Shown: one piece after another, positions 17,780 through 25,551 of the stretch
Numbering within the stretch: the first letter of the stretch is position 1
Layout: the number at the start of each line of letters is the position of its first letter
Made by a program: the position numbers and the translations under genes
Assembly (NCBI GenBank): GCA_024278955.1
Contig: JAJRSE010000106.1
Span: forward strand, 1 to 64,000
Direction of reading: 5' to 3'
Origin: Planctomycetota bacterium
GTDB taxonomy: Bacteria > Planctomycetota > Planctomycetia > Pirellulales > Lacipirellulaceae
DNA length: 64,000 bases
The notes under the pieces: generated by a model
Seen by the model: only the letters and a program-made list of their open reading frames with translations
The model's database searches: none
What the model was told of the DNA's origin: nothing

Positions 17780-17834
17780 CCAACCGCACGGCGCTGCATT
17801 AAACTACAAATTCAAGTCGGGATCCCCCCAAGTC

Positions 17835-17908
17835 GGGCGGCTAGCTCAGTTGGTTAGAGCGCCGTGCTCACACCGCGGAGGTCACTGGTTCGAATCCAGT
17901 GTCGCCCA
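17835..17908 (+). tRNA. tRNA-Val(CAC)
   Basis: A complete 74-nt cloverleaf: acceptor GGGCGGC/GTCGCCC (one G-U pair), D-arm GCTCAGTTGGTTAGAGC, anticodon stem CCGTG/CGCGG around loop CTCACAC with anticodon CAC, and T-arm CACTGGTTCGAATCCAGTG. Discriminator A; CCA is not encoded. No integrase or attachment-site duplication was seen beside it. Confidence 0.95.
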
Positions 17909-17914
17909 TCAGTT

Positions 17915-17957
17915 GGAGTTGCTGGGGAGTGTGCAAAGTCGCATCCCCCTGCAACTC
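17915..17957 (+). terminator. Hairpin after tRNA-Val
   Basis: GAGTTGC-T-GGGGA pairs with TCCCC-CT-GCAACTC around a loop of about 15 bases. It lies immediately 3' of tRNA-Val and may help end the transcript, although no U-run follows. It shares the GAGTTGC word with other intergenic repeats. Confidence 0.4.
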
Positions 17958-18151
17958 TAGCGTTTCCTCCACTCGGCGTTTCCTCCACTTAGCGATTTTC
18001 CCCGTGCAACGCCAAACGACCCCTTGCGAGCACAGACTGCGCCGCATTTTGCGCCGCTTCGGCAATCGTGGTTTCGGTTCTTGCTTCGTCGGTGGTCGTT
18101 CCTCTGCCGGAACGTAGCTTCGGAAATCGGAGATGATAATGCCTCCGCCTT

Positions 18152-18262
18152 ACTAGTGCTTTGACAACTCTTAGAATTGGGGTGCTGGCTGACAGAAGTT
18201 GTTATCCAGTAGGTTGTTCTGACAGCCAGCACCCCAATTTTTAGCTATGACAAAGCACTAGT
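18152..18262. mobile_element. MITE-like palindromic element, copy 1
   Basis: A 111-bp imperfect palindrome. It starts ACTAGTGCTTTG and ends with the inverse CAAAGCACTAGT; inside, AATTGGGGTGCTGGCTG is matched by CAGCCAGCACCCCAATT. A nearly identical copy lies inverted at 55797-55905. CTAG at both ends could be a 4-bp target duplication of the IS5 type (YTAR), with TGCTTTG-CA as the true terminal repeat; this is inference. No transposase is encoded. It sits in the 525-bp gap after tRNA-Val, which otherwise holds a 16-bp tandem repeat (CGTTTCCTCCACT units near 17961-17992) and a word repeat at 18266-18291. Confidence 0.8.
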
Positions 18263-18265
18263 GCA

Positions 18266-18291
18266 GTTCTTTTAATTGTGTAGCCACAGAG
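18266..18291. repeat. Dispersed 26-bp repeat (inverse of 56168-56193)
   Basis: The segment beginning GTTCTTTTAATTG and ending GCCACAGAG is the reverse complement of 56168-56193 with one mismatch. Both loci also carry the MITE-like element, here only 3 bp away. Confidence 0.75.
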
Positions 18292-18433
18292 GGGCAATCG
18301 GATGAGCCTTTTTTTGGGCTCGATAAATCGAAGCCCTTGACACCTTTGGTTCTTCCATCGATCGTGTGACTATCTCGAAATCGCGTTTACTTTGCAGGAC
18401 AGCAGATTGAAAAAGCAACTTTCTCTCCTTCAT

Positions 18434-19723
18434 ATGACGATGATGCCCATCATCATGCTTCTGATTGCCTCGGTGACCGCTGCGATGGCTGGAGATGTCG
18501 TCATGATCACCCACGGCCCACCTGATGTGTCCCTGCCGCGAGAGACCACAGACAACCTGCCAGCCCGCTACGGCATTGGTCTCTCCCTGCAGGTGTCAGC
18601 CACCGAAGCGGCCCTCTTTTGCAATCTGCGCGTCATCGCCCCGGGGATGTTCGATTACGAAGACGGTACGGACGTAATCATCTTCGACAGCTTAAGAACC
18701 TTGAGCACGGCCAAGCCAGTCGCGATCTCGCGCAACCGGAAGCAGGCCGCTGACGAGAATGGCAAGGCGCGTCTTCTCGTCAAGTTCCCCATGGCTGCCG
18801 GGTTCTGGCCCCTGGAGGCCAAAGCGGTTGACGGCTCACGCCATCCCGGCGAAGGCCAGGGGTTTGGGTTCTGCCAAGCCCTGTCGCTCGAAACGGACAA
18901 GAGGGGCTTGTTCACATGGACGAAGCCGTTCGTGCGGTATGTGGAGATGTTGCAGTTCAGCTATTCCGGGACGCGATTCCAGGTAACCGAACGCGAGATC
19001 GCTGGACCGACCCGGTTGCCACCAGCTGGCTCAGACGGGTGGCAGTTGATCAGCCCGGGCCTCTCGAACGCGATTCCCGAGGGAAACAATTTGCTACTGC
19101 CAGTGCTCGCACAGCGCGACGGTCAGGGTCGGTGCGGAGTGTGCCGTTGGCAATGGAAGGAAGGCCAGTGGGCCGCTGCGGAGTTTGTGCCCGTGGGCCC
19201 TGGTTCGGAGCCCAGCCTGGTGCGCGTGGCCGACGGTTCACTCATGTTCGCCACTCGTCTGGGAGGTGATGAGCAGAGTACGGTAGTCGTCTGGCGATCG
19301 GCCGACGCTGGCAAGACATGGCAAGAGATCGTGCGCCAGACCGAGGTGCGAAGCTCGTCACCTGTCAGTATCCACCGCACAGCCTGTGGCACTCCCTTCA
19401 TTGCTACGAGTCCGAACGGCGGAAAGCGGCCCAGGCTCTGCTTCTGGCCGATCGAAGCCACGCATCTGGCCGACTCGCGTCTCATCCGCGACTGCACTCA
19501 GGAATTCGGTGTGCGGCCGAAGGAGGCGTTTTGGTGCGTCGACCACCCGTCGTCCGCGGTCGTACGTCTGGCCGACACCCAATGGCATGCGTTGCTGGCG
19601 TACCGAATAAAGACTTACTTCCTGCCTACTAGAGGACGCGAAGAGCCCGTTCTGCCTCAGACCGGCTGCTACGTGGAGGAGATCATCTCGACAGGCCCGG
19701 CAGTCCCCGAGTGGCAGTTCTGA
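18434..19723 (+). CDS. Exported Asp-box (sialidase/BNR-like) propeller protein
   Basis: ATG 18434 gives a 429-aa product with a signal peptide (MTMMPIIMLLIASVTAAMA). In the second half VWRSADAGKTWQEI matches the Asp-box (S-x-D-x-G-x-T-W) found at propeller corners in sialidases and related proteins; ATSPNGGKRP is a possible degenerate one. The Arg triad and FRIP motif of true sialidases could not be identified, so enzymatic activity is uncertain. An in-frame TTG at 18392 would extend the start by 14 residues and neither start has a clear ribosome site. The next gene in the same direction is a Tat-exported FAD oxidoreductase 229 bp downstream, which may belong to the same process. Confidence 0.65.
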   Translation: MTMMPIIMLLIASVTAAMAGDVVMITHGPPDVSLPRETTDNLPARYGIGLSLQVSATEAALFCNLRVIAPGMFDYEDGTDVIIFDSLRTLSTAKPVAISRNRKQAADENGKARLLVKFPMAAGFWPLEAKAVDGSRHPGEGQGFGFCQALSLETDKRGLFTWTKPFVRYVEMLQFSYSGTRFQVTEREIAGPTRLPPAGSDGWQLISPGLSNAIPEGNNLLLPVLAQRDGQGRCGVCRWQWKEGQWAAAEFVPVGPGSEPSLVRVADGSLMFATRLGGDEQSTVVVWRSADAGKTWQEIVRQTEVRSSSPVSIHRTACGTPFIATSPNGGKRPRLCFWPIEATHLADSRLIRDCTQEFGVRPKEAFWCVDHPSSAVVRLADTQWHALLAYRIKTYFLPTRGREEPVLPQTGCYVEEIISTGPAVPEWQF

Positions 19724-19952
19724 GACCGTGAGCGAGTAGCCCAGACAACTTTGTCGTTTGGGTGCTGTAAGCACAAGAGGCTTGCAAACGAGGTTGCAGT
19801 TGGTGAAAATATTGCCATGCCACGACAGCGAATTTACGAAGCCCCCATATTTCTTATAGGTCCCCGTATCCGACCACACTCACAACGATTCGCGATACGA
19901 ATCACTCCATCATTTTCCGACTGTCTGTTGGAAAGAAACGACGAGGACGACT

Positions 19953-21668
19953 ATGGAACTTGATCGTCGAAATTTCTGCGCAGCCGCCGTCGCCGGTCTA
20001 TTCGTGACCGGTGAAGTGTCGGCGGTGAGTGCTCAATCGTCACCACGAAATTCCACCGAGCGATTTGCTCGGGAAATTTCAGCAGATGTCGTGATTCTTG
20101 GCGGAGGGCTGGGAGGTATTGCCGCAGCTGTCGCGGCTTTGCGAAACGGGCTGCGTGTTGTTCTGACCGAAGAGACGGACTGGATCGGCGGGCAACTGAC
20201 TTCTCAGGGAGTTCCACCAGACGAGCATTCTCAGATAGAGAAATTTGGGGCGAACAGTTCTTACCGCGAATTTCGAAACGGAGTTCGAGACTATTATCGA
20301 CGGAATTATCTGTTGCTCGATTCCGCCAGGGCGAAGCCAAATCTGAATCCTGGTAACGGAAACGTGTCTCGGCTGTGTCACGAACCTCGCGTGGCAGTGG
20401 CCGTGCTGGAGGCGATGCTGGCTCCCTATCGCAGTTCCGGACAACTGATCCTCCTGACAGAGCATCAAGTTGTTTCGGCGGACGTCGAACACGATCGGGT
20501 AAATGCGGTGCAGGTGAAGTCTGTTCGATCGGGACGGCAGCGAGTACTGGTCGGAAAGCACTTTATCGACGCCACAGAGCTGGGTGATCTGCTGCCATTG
20601 ACGAAAACGGAATTCGTGACGGGTTCGGAAGCGCAGTCCGAAACGCACGAACTACACGCTTCGGAAAAGGCGGAGCCAGACAATCACCAGGCATTCACGA
20701 TGTGCTTTGCCGTCGACCATTTGGCGGGAGAAGATCACACGATCGATCGACCGGACGATTACGCATTCTGGCGAGACTTCGTGCCGGAAATGACACCGGC
20801 GTGGCCTGGTCGGTTGCTCGACTTTACCTACACGCATCCGAGTTCCAAACAGCCGAAGCAGCTTGGTTTCAACCCGACCGGTGGTCGAAGTCAAAACGGC
20901 GCTCTGAACCTGTGGACGTATCGCCGGATGATCGACGCGGCTCAGTTCAAACCAAAAACTTATCCGGGTGACATCAGCCTCATCAACTGGCCTCAGAACG
21001 ATTACGTGCTCGGCAACCTGTTTGGAGTTACCAAAGACGAATCCGACAAACACATCAAACAGGCAAAACAGCTCAGTCTGTCGCTGCTCTACTGGTTACA
21101 GACCGAAGCTCCGAGACCGGATGGCGGCACGGGTTTTCCTGGTTTGCGACTTCGGCAGGATATTCTAGGCACGGAAGACGGGCTCGCGAAAACTCCCTAC
21201 GTCCGCGAGTCACGCAGAATTCGAGCGGAGTTCACGATTCTCGAAGAACACGTCGGGCGAGAGAATCGCGCGATGGCCACCGGACAGGATGCCGCGAAGG
21301 TGCAGGCTGCTGTGTTTAAGGATTCCGTTGGCGTCGGCAGTTACCACATCGATTTGCACCCGAGCAGTGGCGGAGACAACTACATCGACTTCGCATCACT
21401 TCGATTTCAGATTCCATTGGGCGCGTTGCTACCGGTCCGTGTTAAGAACCTGATTCCGGCCTGCAAGAACATCGGCACAACGCACATCACCAACGGCTGC
21501 TACCGCCTGCACCCGGTTGAGTGGGGAATCGGAGAAGCCGCCGGCTGTCTCGCGAGCTTTGCTCTGAACGAAAACCTGACCCCGCACGCGATCCGAAATT
21601 CCACCAAACATTTGGAGAGTTTCCAGACGTTCATCCGAAATCAGGGCGTGGAGACCGAGTGGGCATGA
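19953..21668 (+). CDS. Tat-exported FAD-dependent oxidoreductase
   Basis: A 571-aa protein with a twin-arginine signal (DRRNFC followed by a short hydrophobic stretch ending near SAQS) and an FAD-binding Rossmann motif ADVVILGGGLGGIAAAVAAL (about residues 44-63), followed by TEETDWIGGQLTSQG, typical of the FAD_oxidored family. Later segments (HFIDATELGDLLPL; NIGTTHITNGCYRLHPVEWG near 505-525) are also characteristic; the last contains a conserved motif in which FAD contacts end. The family acts on unknown substrates, often beside sugar or sulfatase genes. The protein is folded in the cytoplasm with FAD before export, which fits the Tat signal; tatA/B-like genes lie 2-3 kb upstream. ATG 19953 begins right at the Tat signal. 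Confidence 0.85.
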   Translation: MELDRRNFCAAAVAGLFVTGEVSAVSAQSSPRNSTERFAREISADVVILGGGLGGIAAAVAALRNGLRVVLTEETDWIGGQLTSQGVPPDEHSQIEKFGANSSYREFRNGVRDYYRRNYLLLDSARAKPNLNPGNGNVSRLCHEPRVAVAVLEAMLAPYRSSGQLILLTEHQVVSADVEHDRVNAVQVKSVRSGRQRVLVGKHFIDATELGDLLPLTKTEFVTGSEAQSETHELHASEKAEPDNHQAFTMCFAVDHLAGEDHTIDRPDDYAFWRDFVPEMTPAWPGRLLDFTYTHPSSKQPKQLGFNPTGGRSQNGALNLWTYRRMIDAAQFKPKTYPGDISLINWPQNDYVLGNLFGVTKDESDKHIKQAKQLSLSLLYWLQTEAPRPDGGTGFPGLRLRQDILGTEDGLAKTPYVRESRRIRAEFTILEEHVGRENRAMATGQDAAKVQAAVFKDSVGVGSYHIDLHPSSGGDNYIDFASLRFQIPLGALLPVRVKNLIPACKNIGTTHITNGCYRLHPVEWGIGEAAGCLASFALNENLTPHAIRNSTKHLESFQTFIRNQGVETEWA

Positions 21669-21826
21669 AGGGGCGCTTCGCCAGAGCAACCGCCACGCTA
21701 AGTCGTTGGCCTAGCAATGTTTGCAAGTGCTTGATTGTTCCAGGCGGCCCGTTTTCGCTTTTTCCTGATGCTTCCTGGCGAGGTATCCTACTTGATGAAG
21801 AGAATGGCAAAGCGTCTCGTGGCTTC

Positions 21827-22810
21827 TCAGCGATTTCCAGAGAATTCGTGGTCTTGTCTTTTTGAAACTTGCTCTTTCTTCTCAGTAAGCAAGCTTTGCT
21901 GCTGACGCAATCGCTCGACCACAAGCGACGTTTCATCGGTCCACTGAACATCGCCCGGCTTGTATTGAAACATGCCTGGGTCCAACGCAAGGGCAAACTG
22001 CACCTCGAATAACTCGTAGCGAACCAGCGGGTCTCGCGTGGGTCGCAAGCCGGCTACCGTGCTCAGAAGGTGGGCATCGCTAAACCGGCGATGTTCGATC
22101 ACGTACGGAAACAAATTGCCTTTGCCCAAAAGCACCAAAACATGATGGGGCAGCTGCTTGGGCCAAGAGGCCTCCTCCCCATCCTCTTGTTGACCTCGTT
22201 TAATACCCAAAGCGACGAGTTCTTCGCTACGCCAATGCCCAATCAAAGCATGGACGCCCAGGCCGTTGAGCTGGACTTGCCGCGGGGGTTCAAATTCATA
22301 CCGTTGTAGGAGATCGGCAATCATCTCGGCCAAGCCGCCTCGGCCCAAGACATCATCAAGCCTGTGGCCAAACTCCCCTGCCCTTCTTGAGATACTGGCG
22401 CTACGGTTAGCCATTCCAGTGCGCAGCCGCGACTTCAGTAGACCGACCTCCAGTCGCCGCACTTCTCGACCGCTCGGAAGTCCCCGGTCGGTCCACAAGT
22501 AATTGCCATCAAATACCTGAACGTAACTGGCCGTCTTGCCAGCAACCTGGGTTTGCATTTCCCAACGAGAAACTCGCTGCTCTGCCGTTCCTCGTTGCAG
22601 ATAAGTGCCCGACCCCATCAAAGTATGATCGCCAAGACGCGAGTGATGGCGAATTCTCGCGGAGATACTCACCCGCCTCTGAATCGCATCGAGGGCACTG
22701 AAAAGAGTCTGCTCGCCGCTAGCAACGGGAGCCGCCGACTGGCCCACAACGATAGCAGCTAGCGCAATCCACACACCAAAACCGTAGGCAGCTTGTGTTA
22801 AACGACGCAA
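21827..22810 (-). CDS. Exported protein, possibly LolA-like
   Basis: A 327-aa protein starting at TTG 22810, 8 bp after GAGGAA. Residues 1-32 form a signal peptide. The mature part has beta-strand patterns with Trp and aromatic residues (GTYLQRGTAEQRVSRWEMQT, YVQVFDGNYLWTDRG), an Arg-rich middle and a late strand pair (FQYKPGDVQWTDET). This spacing is reminiscent of LolA/LppX outer-membrane lipoprotein-sorting folds, with a VFDGNYLW element where such proteins have a D-G-x-x-x-W strand. That assignment is tentative. It is convergent with the FAD oxidoreductase and divergent from the lipoprotein cluster at 23162. Confidence 0.65.
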   Translation of the reverse strand: MRRLTQAAYGFGVWIALAAIVVGQSAAPVASGEQTLFSALDAIQRRVSISARIRHHSRLGDHTLMGSGTYLQRGTAEQRVSRWEMQTQVAGKTASYVQVFDGNYLWTDRGLPSGREVRRLEVGLLKSRLRTGMANRSASISRRAGEFGHRLDDVLGRGGLAEMIADLLQRYEFEPPRQVQLNGLGVHALIGHWRSEELVALGIKRGQQEDGEEASWPKQLPHHVLVLLGKGNLFPYVIEHRRFSDAHLLSTVAGLRPTRDPLVRYELFEVQFALALDPGMFQYKPGDVQWTDETSLVVERLRQQQSLLTEKKEQVSKRQDHEFSGNR

Positions 22811-23161
22811 TTTTTAATTCCTCTGCCGGTTTTGACGGTTTTGTCAAAGAAACCGGTTGGTCTAGGCCGAACTTGTACTTCCAGGGGAGTTCCCATCTTG
22901 AGCTGGCGAACTATCCGATTCGGGATAACAGCCAGTTCAGAATAACAACCGGTTCAAGATACCGGCCCCCTACTCGAATCAGTGAGGATTCTAGTAAGAG
23001 TCCTTGGGTGCTTTGTCAAATCCTACACTCACAATACTGACAAAGCACTAGGCTGGTCCACGGCAACTCGTCGGTCACCGACGACAGCAGTGCTAGCAGT
23101 TCGAGAAAGCCAGTCGATTCTATCTCGCATCCAATTGCGAACACGAGGGGGAAAGCAAACC
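22811..23161. other. Divergent intergenic region with a small palindromic element
   Basis: The region holds promoters for divergent genes but none was convincing. TGCTTTGTCA (23009-23018) and TGACAAAGCA (23038-23047) are perfect inverted repeats 19 bp apart. They carry the same ends as the MITE-like element and CTAG follows on the right. Confidence 0.6.
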
Positions 23162-24496
23162 ATGAAAAAACACTCATTCACACTCGCTCTTTGTACCATA
23201 GCCGTGTTGGTTTCGACCTCATGCATGGGCCAAGGACTCTTTGGAAGCCGTGGCCGCAAGGCTTACAACCTTCCGCCAGCTCAACGACTTATGGAGCCAG
23301 GCCCCGGTGTTGGCGGCCCTGGACCAGGCGTTTTGAGCCCGATGGCCACTGGCCGTGTTAGGCCCGCCATGGGAATGAATCCCATGATGGGCGGAATGAC
23401 GGGCGGAGCCATGGGTGCCGCTTGTCCTCCCGGAGCGGGTGGCGGCCCTGGTGCCACCTCCCAAATTGCTTTTCTTGGTCCCGAAGGGGGCGAAGTTGCC
23501 TGGGACATCAGCGGGCAAGGAATGTTCGATTCCACACCGCTCGTGGTGCCGGGTCGACAAAATTTTCCTCAAGGGGCCATCTTCCGCCTGAAGCTTACCA
23601 ACTTGCCCGATCGTGCTGGCGTCGAACTTTATCCCACGCTTGAAATCGCGCCCGTGACTCCTCGGACCGATGCCTACTTGGCTCACGCACCAATTCCCGT
23701 CCAGTTTACCGACGAAGACCTCGATCAGGTTCTGAGCGGAAACTTTGTGACGAAAGTAATTTACCTACCCGATCCGAAGTTCCAAGAGCTGGCACTCGCA
23801 GGTGTCGAAACTCTGGTCAGCACACGACTCGGCCCTGGCGTCGATCCGATTGCCGAAGCAGACCGTCGAGGTTCGATCATGGCGATCCTGCGAATCGGCA
23901 ACCTCGACCTTCAACTTCCCGGAGTAGGCCTTGCTATGCAAGGAAGCGTTTCGCGGGCACAACACCAAGAAAACTCGGGCGAAGGCGACTTTGCACCAGA
24001 GGCCGAGGGAACCGAATTCCCTTACCAAGATTCGTCCGTCGAACCGGCTCAAGGCGAAATCTACTACGGTGGCGGTGCAATGGCACCTCCTCAAGGTATG
24101 CCCACCGCAGGCTTTGCTCCACAAGCAATGCCACCGCACATGGTCTCCGGCCTGACGGCTCCGCAGTGGGGAATGCCTAGCGTGGGGACGCCAATCGGTC
24201 TCCCTGGTCCACCCCACATTCCGCTGGGACACCAAGCGGGGCTGACAAGTCACACCATCAAAAATCGCACTCGTGTGCGGATGCCACCTCCGGTTCATAA
24301 AATGAAAGTCACGGTAAAGCAACGTCCTGGAATGAATTACCCTCGACCTGTGAACCACGTCAACATCTCAGAAAACAATCGCGCAGGCTTTCGTGCCCGG
24401 GGCGGGACCGTCGAACCGGCATCTCGAAGTGTTTTGCACCGGATGACTGCCTGGATGAAAAAACCGGACTGCAACGATGACTCTGCCCGTCGATGA
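23162..24496 (+). CDS. Proline/glycine/methionine-rich lipoprotein, paralogue of the next gene
   Basis: ATG 23162 follows GAGGGGG (23146-23152) by 9 bp. The 444-aa protein has a lipoprotein signal with lipobox STSC. A low-complexity GPGP/GGM-rich part (about 35-95) leads into a conserved domain (about 100-255) with VELYPTLEIAP, PIPVQFTDEDLDQVLSGNF, VTKVIYLPDP and ADRRGSIMAILRIGN. The following gene has the same motifs. The remainder is Pro/Met-rich and ends in a basic tail. The family is not recognised; no enzyme motif is visible. It heads a likely operon with two more exported proteins. Probably a surface or periplasmic structural lipoprotein; this is inference. Confidence 0.75.
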   Translation: MKKHSFTLALCTIAVLVSTSCMGQGLFGSRGRKAYNLPPAQRLMEPGPGVGGPGPGVLSPMATGRVRPAMGMNPMMGGMTGGAMGAACPPGAGGGPGATSQIAFLGPEGGEVAWDISGQGMFDSTPLVVPGRQNFPQGAIFRLKLTNLPDRAGVELYPTLEIAPVTPRTDAYLAHAPIPVQFTDEDLDQVLSGNFVTKVIYLPDPKFQELALAGVETLVSTRLGPGVDPIAEADRRGSIMAILRIGNLDLQLPGVGLAMQGSVSRAQHQENSGEGDFAPEAEGTEFPYQDSSVEPAQGEIYYGGGAMAPPQGMPTAGFAPQAMPPHMVSGLTAPQWGMPSVGTPIGLPGPPHIPLGHQAGLTSHTIKNRTRVRMPPPVHKMKVTVKQRPGMNYPRPVNHVNISENNRAGFRARGGTVEPASRSVLHRMTAWMKKPDCNDDSARR

Positions 24497-24525
24497 TCTG
24501 ACACCGACTTTGCTTGGGATACTTC

Positions 24526-25299
24526 ATGACAACGGAACGTAACTTTCAGGCTTTCGATTTACCTCGAAAGCTAGTCGATGGCAAGATGCTAAGGGCAACT
24601 CTGGTAGGACTACTGTTCTGCGCTTCGGCGCACGCACAGGCTCCGCCAGTACACTGGCTTCACGCCGGCGTAATGCCTCCGGGAGCGATTGGACGCCAAC
24701 GACTTATGAGAGGCGGACCGTTGGCAGGATTCTGCCAGCCGGTTGCGATTCGTGCCCCTCAAGGAGCAAGAATCGCAGCCGCGGCGGGTTCCTCTTTTCT
24801 TCCCGGTCAGAAAAACGAATTGCGAGTCGGCCTTTCGCTGGGCCCCATCTACCGCTTTCGCGTGACCGAAATCCCTGAGCACCCAGGCCTCGAAGTTTTT
24901 CCGAGCGTCGAGCTAGTCGACCGACTCCATCCACCGAGAGGACAGGAACTTCGCTTCCCGATTCCTATCGAGCTGACTCAAGAAGAGCTACTTGCAGCAT
25001 CCGAAGGGCGATTCATTACTCGGGTGATCTACTTAGAAGATCCTGCCCTTGCCCCCGCGATTGCTCGCCGACAAGAGGAGCAACCCTGGATCGAAGCTCG
25101 ACCAGGTGAAGATCCTCTTGCCGTGGCCGACCACCTTGGTCGCCCCATGGCAATTCTCCGGCTAGGTGGCCGCGTGCCCGTGAACAACCAACCCGACAAC
25201 GCATTCCTCTACGGCGCACCGCCCGTCCAGGTTTACGATCAACCTCAAGTAGAAGTAGCCCAAGCCAAGTCCGCAAACCACATCGACAGTAGGCCATAA
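24526..25299 (+). CDS. Exported paralogue of the upstream lipoprotein
   Basis: The 257-aa product from ATG 24526 carries a late signal peptide (LRATLVGLLFCASAHAQA); ATG 24583 would put the signal at the very N-terminus and is a good alternative. The conserved domain follows: FRVTEIPEHPGLEVFPSVEL, FPIPIELTQEELLAASEGRF, ITRVIYLEDP and ADHLGRPMAILRLGG. These match in order those of the upstream protein, so the two arose by duplication. It begins 29 bp after the previous stop. Unknown function. Confidence 0.72.
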   Translation: MTTERNFQAFDLPRKLVDGKMLRATLVGLLFCASAHAQAPPVHWLHAGVMPPGAIGRQRLMRGGPLAGFCQPVAIRAPQGARIAAAAGSSFLPGQKNELRVGLSLGPIYRFRVTEIPEHPGLEVFPSVELVDRLHPPRGQELRFPIPIELTQEELLAASEGRFITRVIYLEDPALAPAIARRQEEQPWIEARPGEDPLAVADHLGRPMAILRLGGRVPVNNQPDNAFLYGAPPVQVYDQPQVEVAQAKSANHIDSRP

Positions 25300-25359
25300 A
25301 CCTAGTCCTCCATTACCGGAACGGACTCCCCTAGTTTTTGTGGTTTGTAGAGTTAAACA

Positions 25360-25450
25360 CTTTTCGTCCCAGAGGGACTTTTGATAATAGCCCAACGATT
25401 CATCGTTGGGTTACGCGATTGGATTTTCCTTTGGTCCTGTAGGGACGGCT
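25360..25450. repeat. Palindromic intergenic repeat block
   Basis: Three hairpins lie in a row: GTCCC-AGA-GGGAC (25366-25378), CCCAACGAT-TC-ATCGTTGGG (25391-25410), and GTCCTGTAGGGAC (25434-25446). There is no U-run of terminator type. It separates the second and third genes of the exported cluster. Confidence 0.6.
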
Positions 25451-25551
25451 GAATCCTCACTACAAGCTAAACATAGAATCGCTAAAACCCAAACGTAGAT
25501 CACGTAGTTTTGCGCCACGGCGAGAAGACTCTTAGTAAGAACCAAAGACTT

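Noticed and set aside
17835-18300. Genomic island attachment at tRNA-Val
   Set aside because: No integrase, no duplicated tRNA 3' end found downstream in the window.
18434-19723. Confident sialidase assignment
   Set aside because: Only one clear Asp-box; no FRIP motif or Arg triad could be identified, so it is kept as Asp-box propeller protein.
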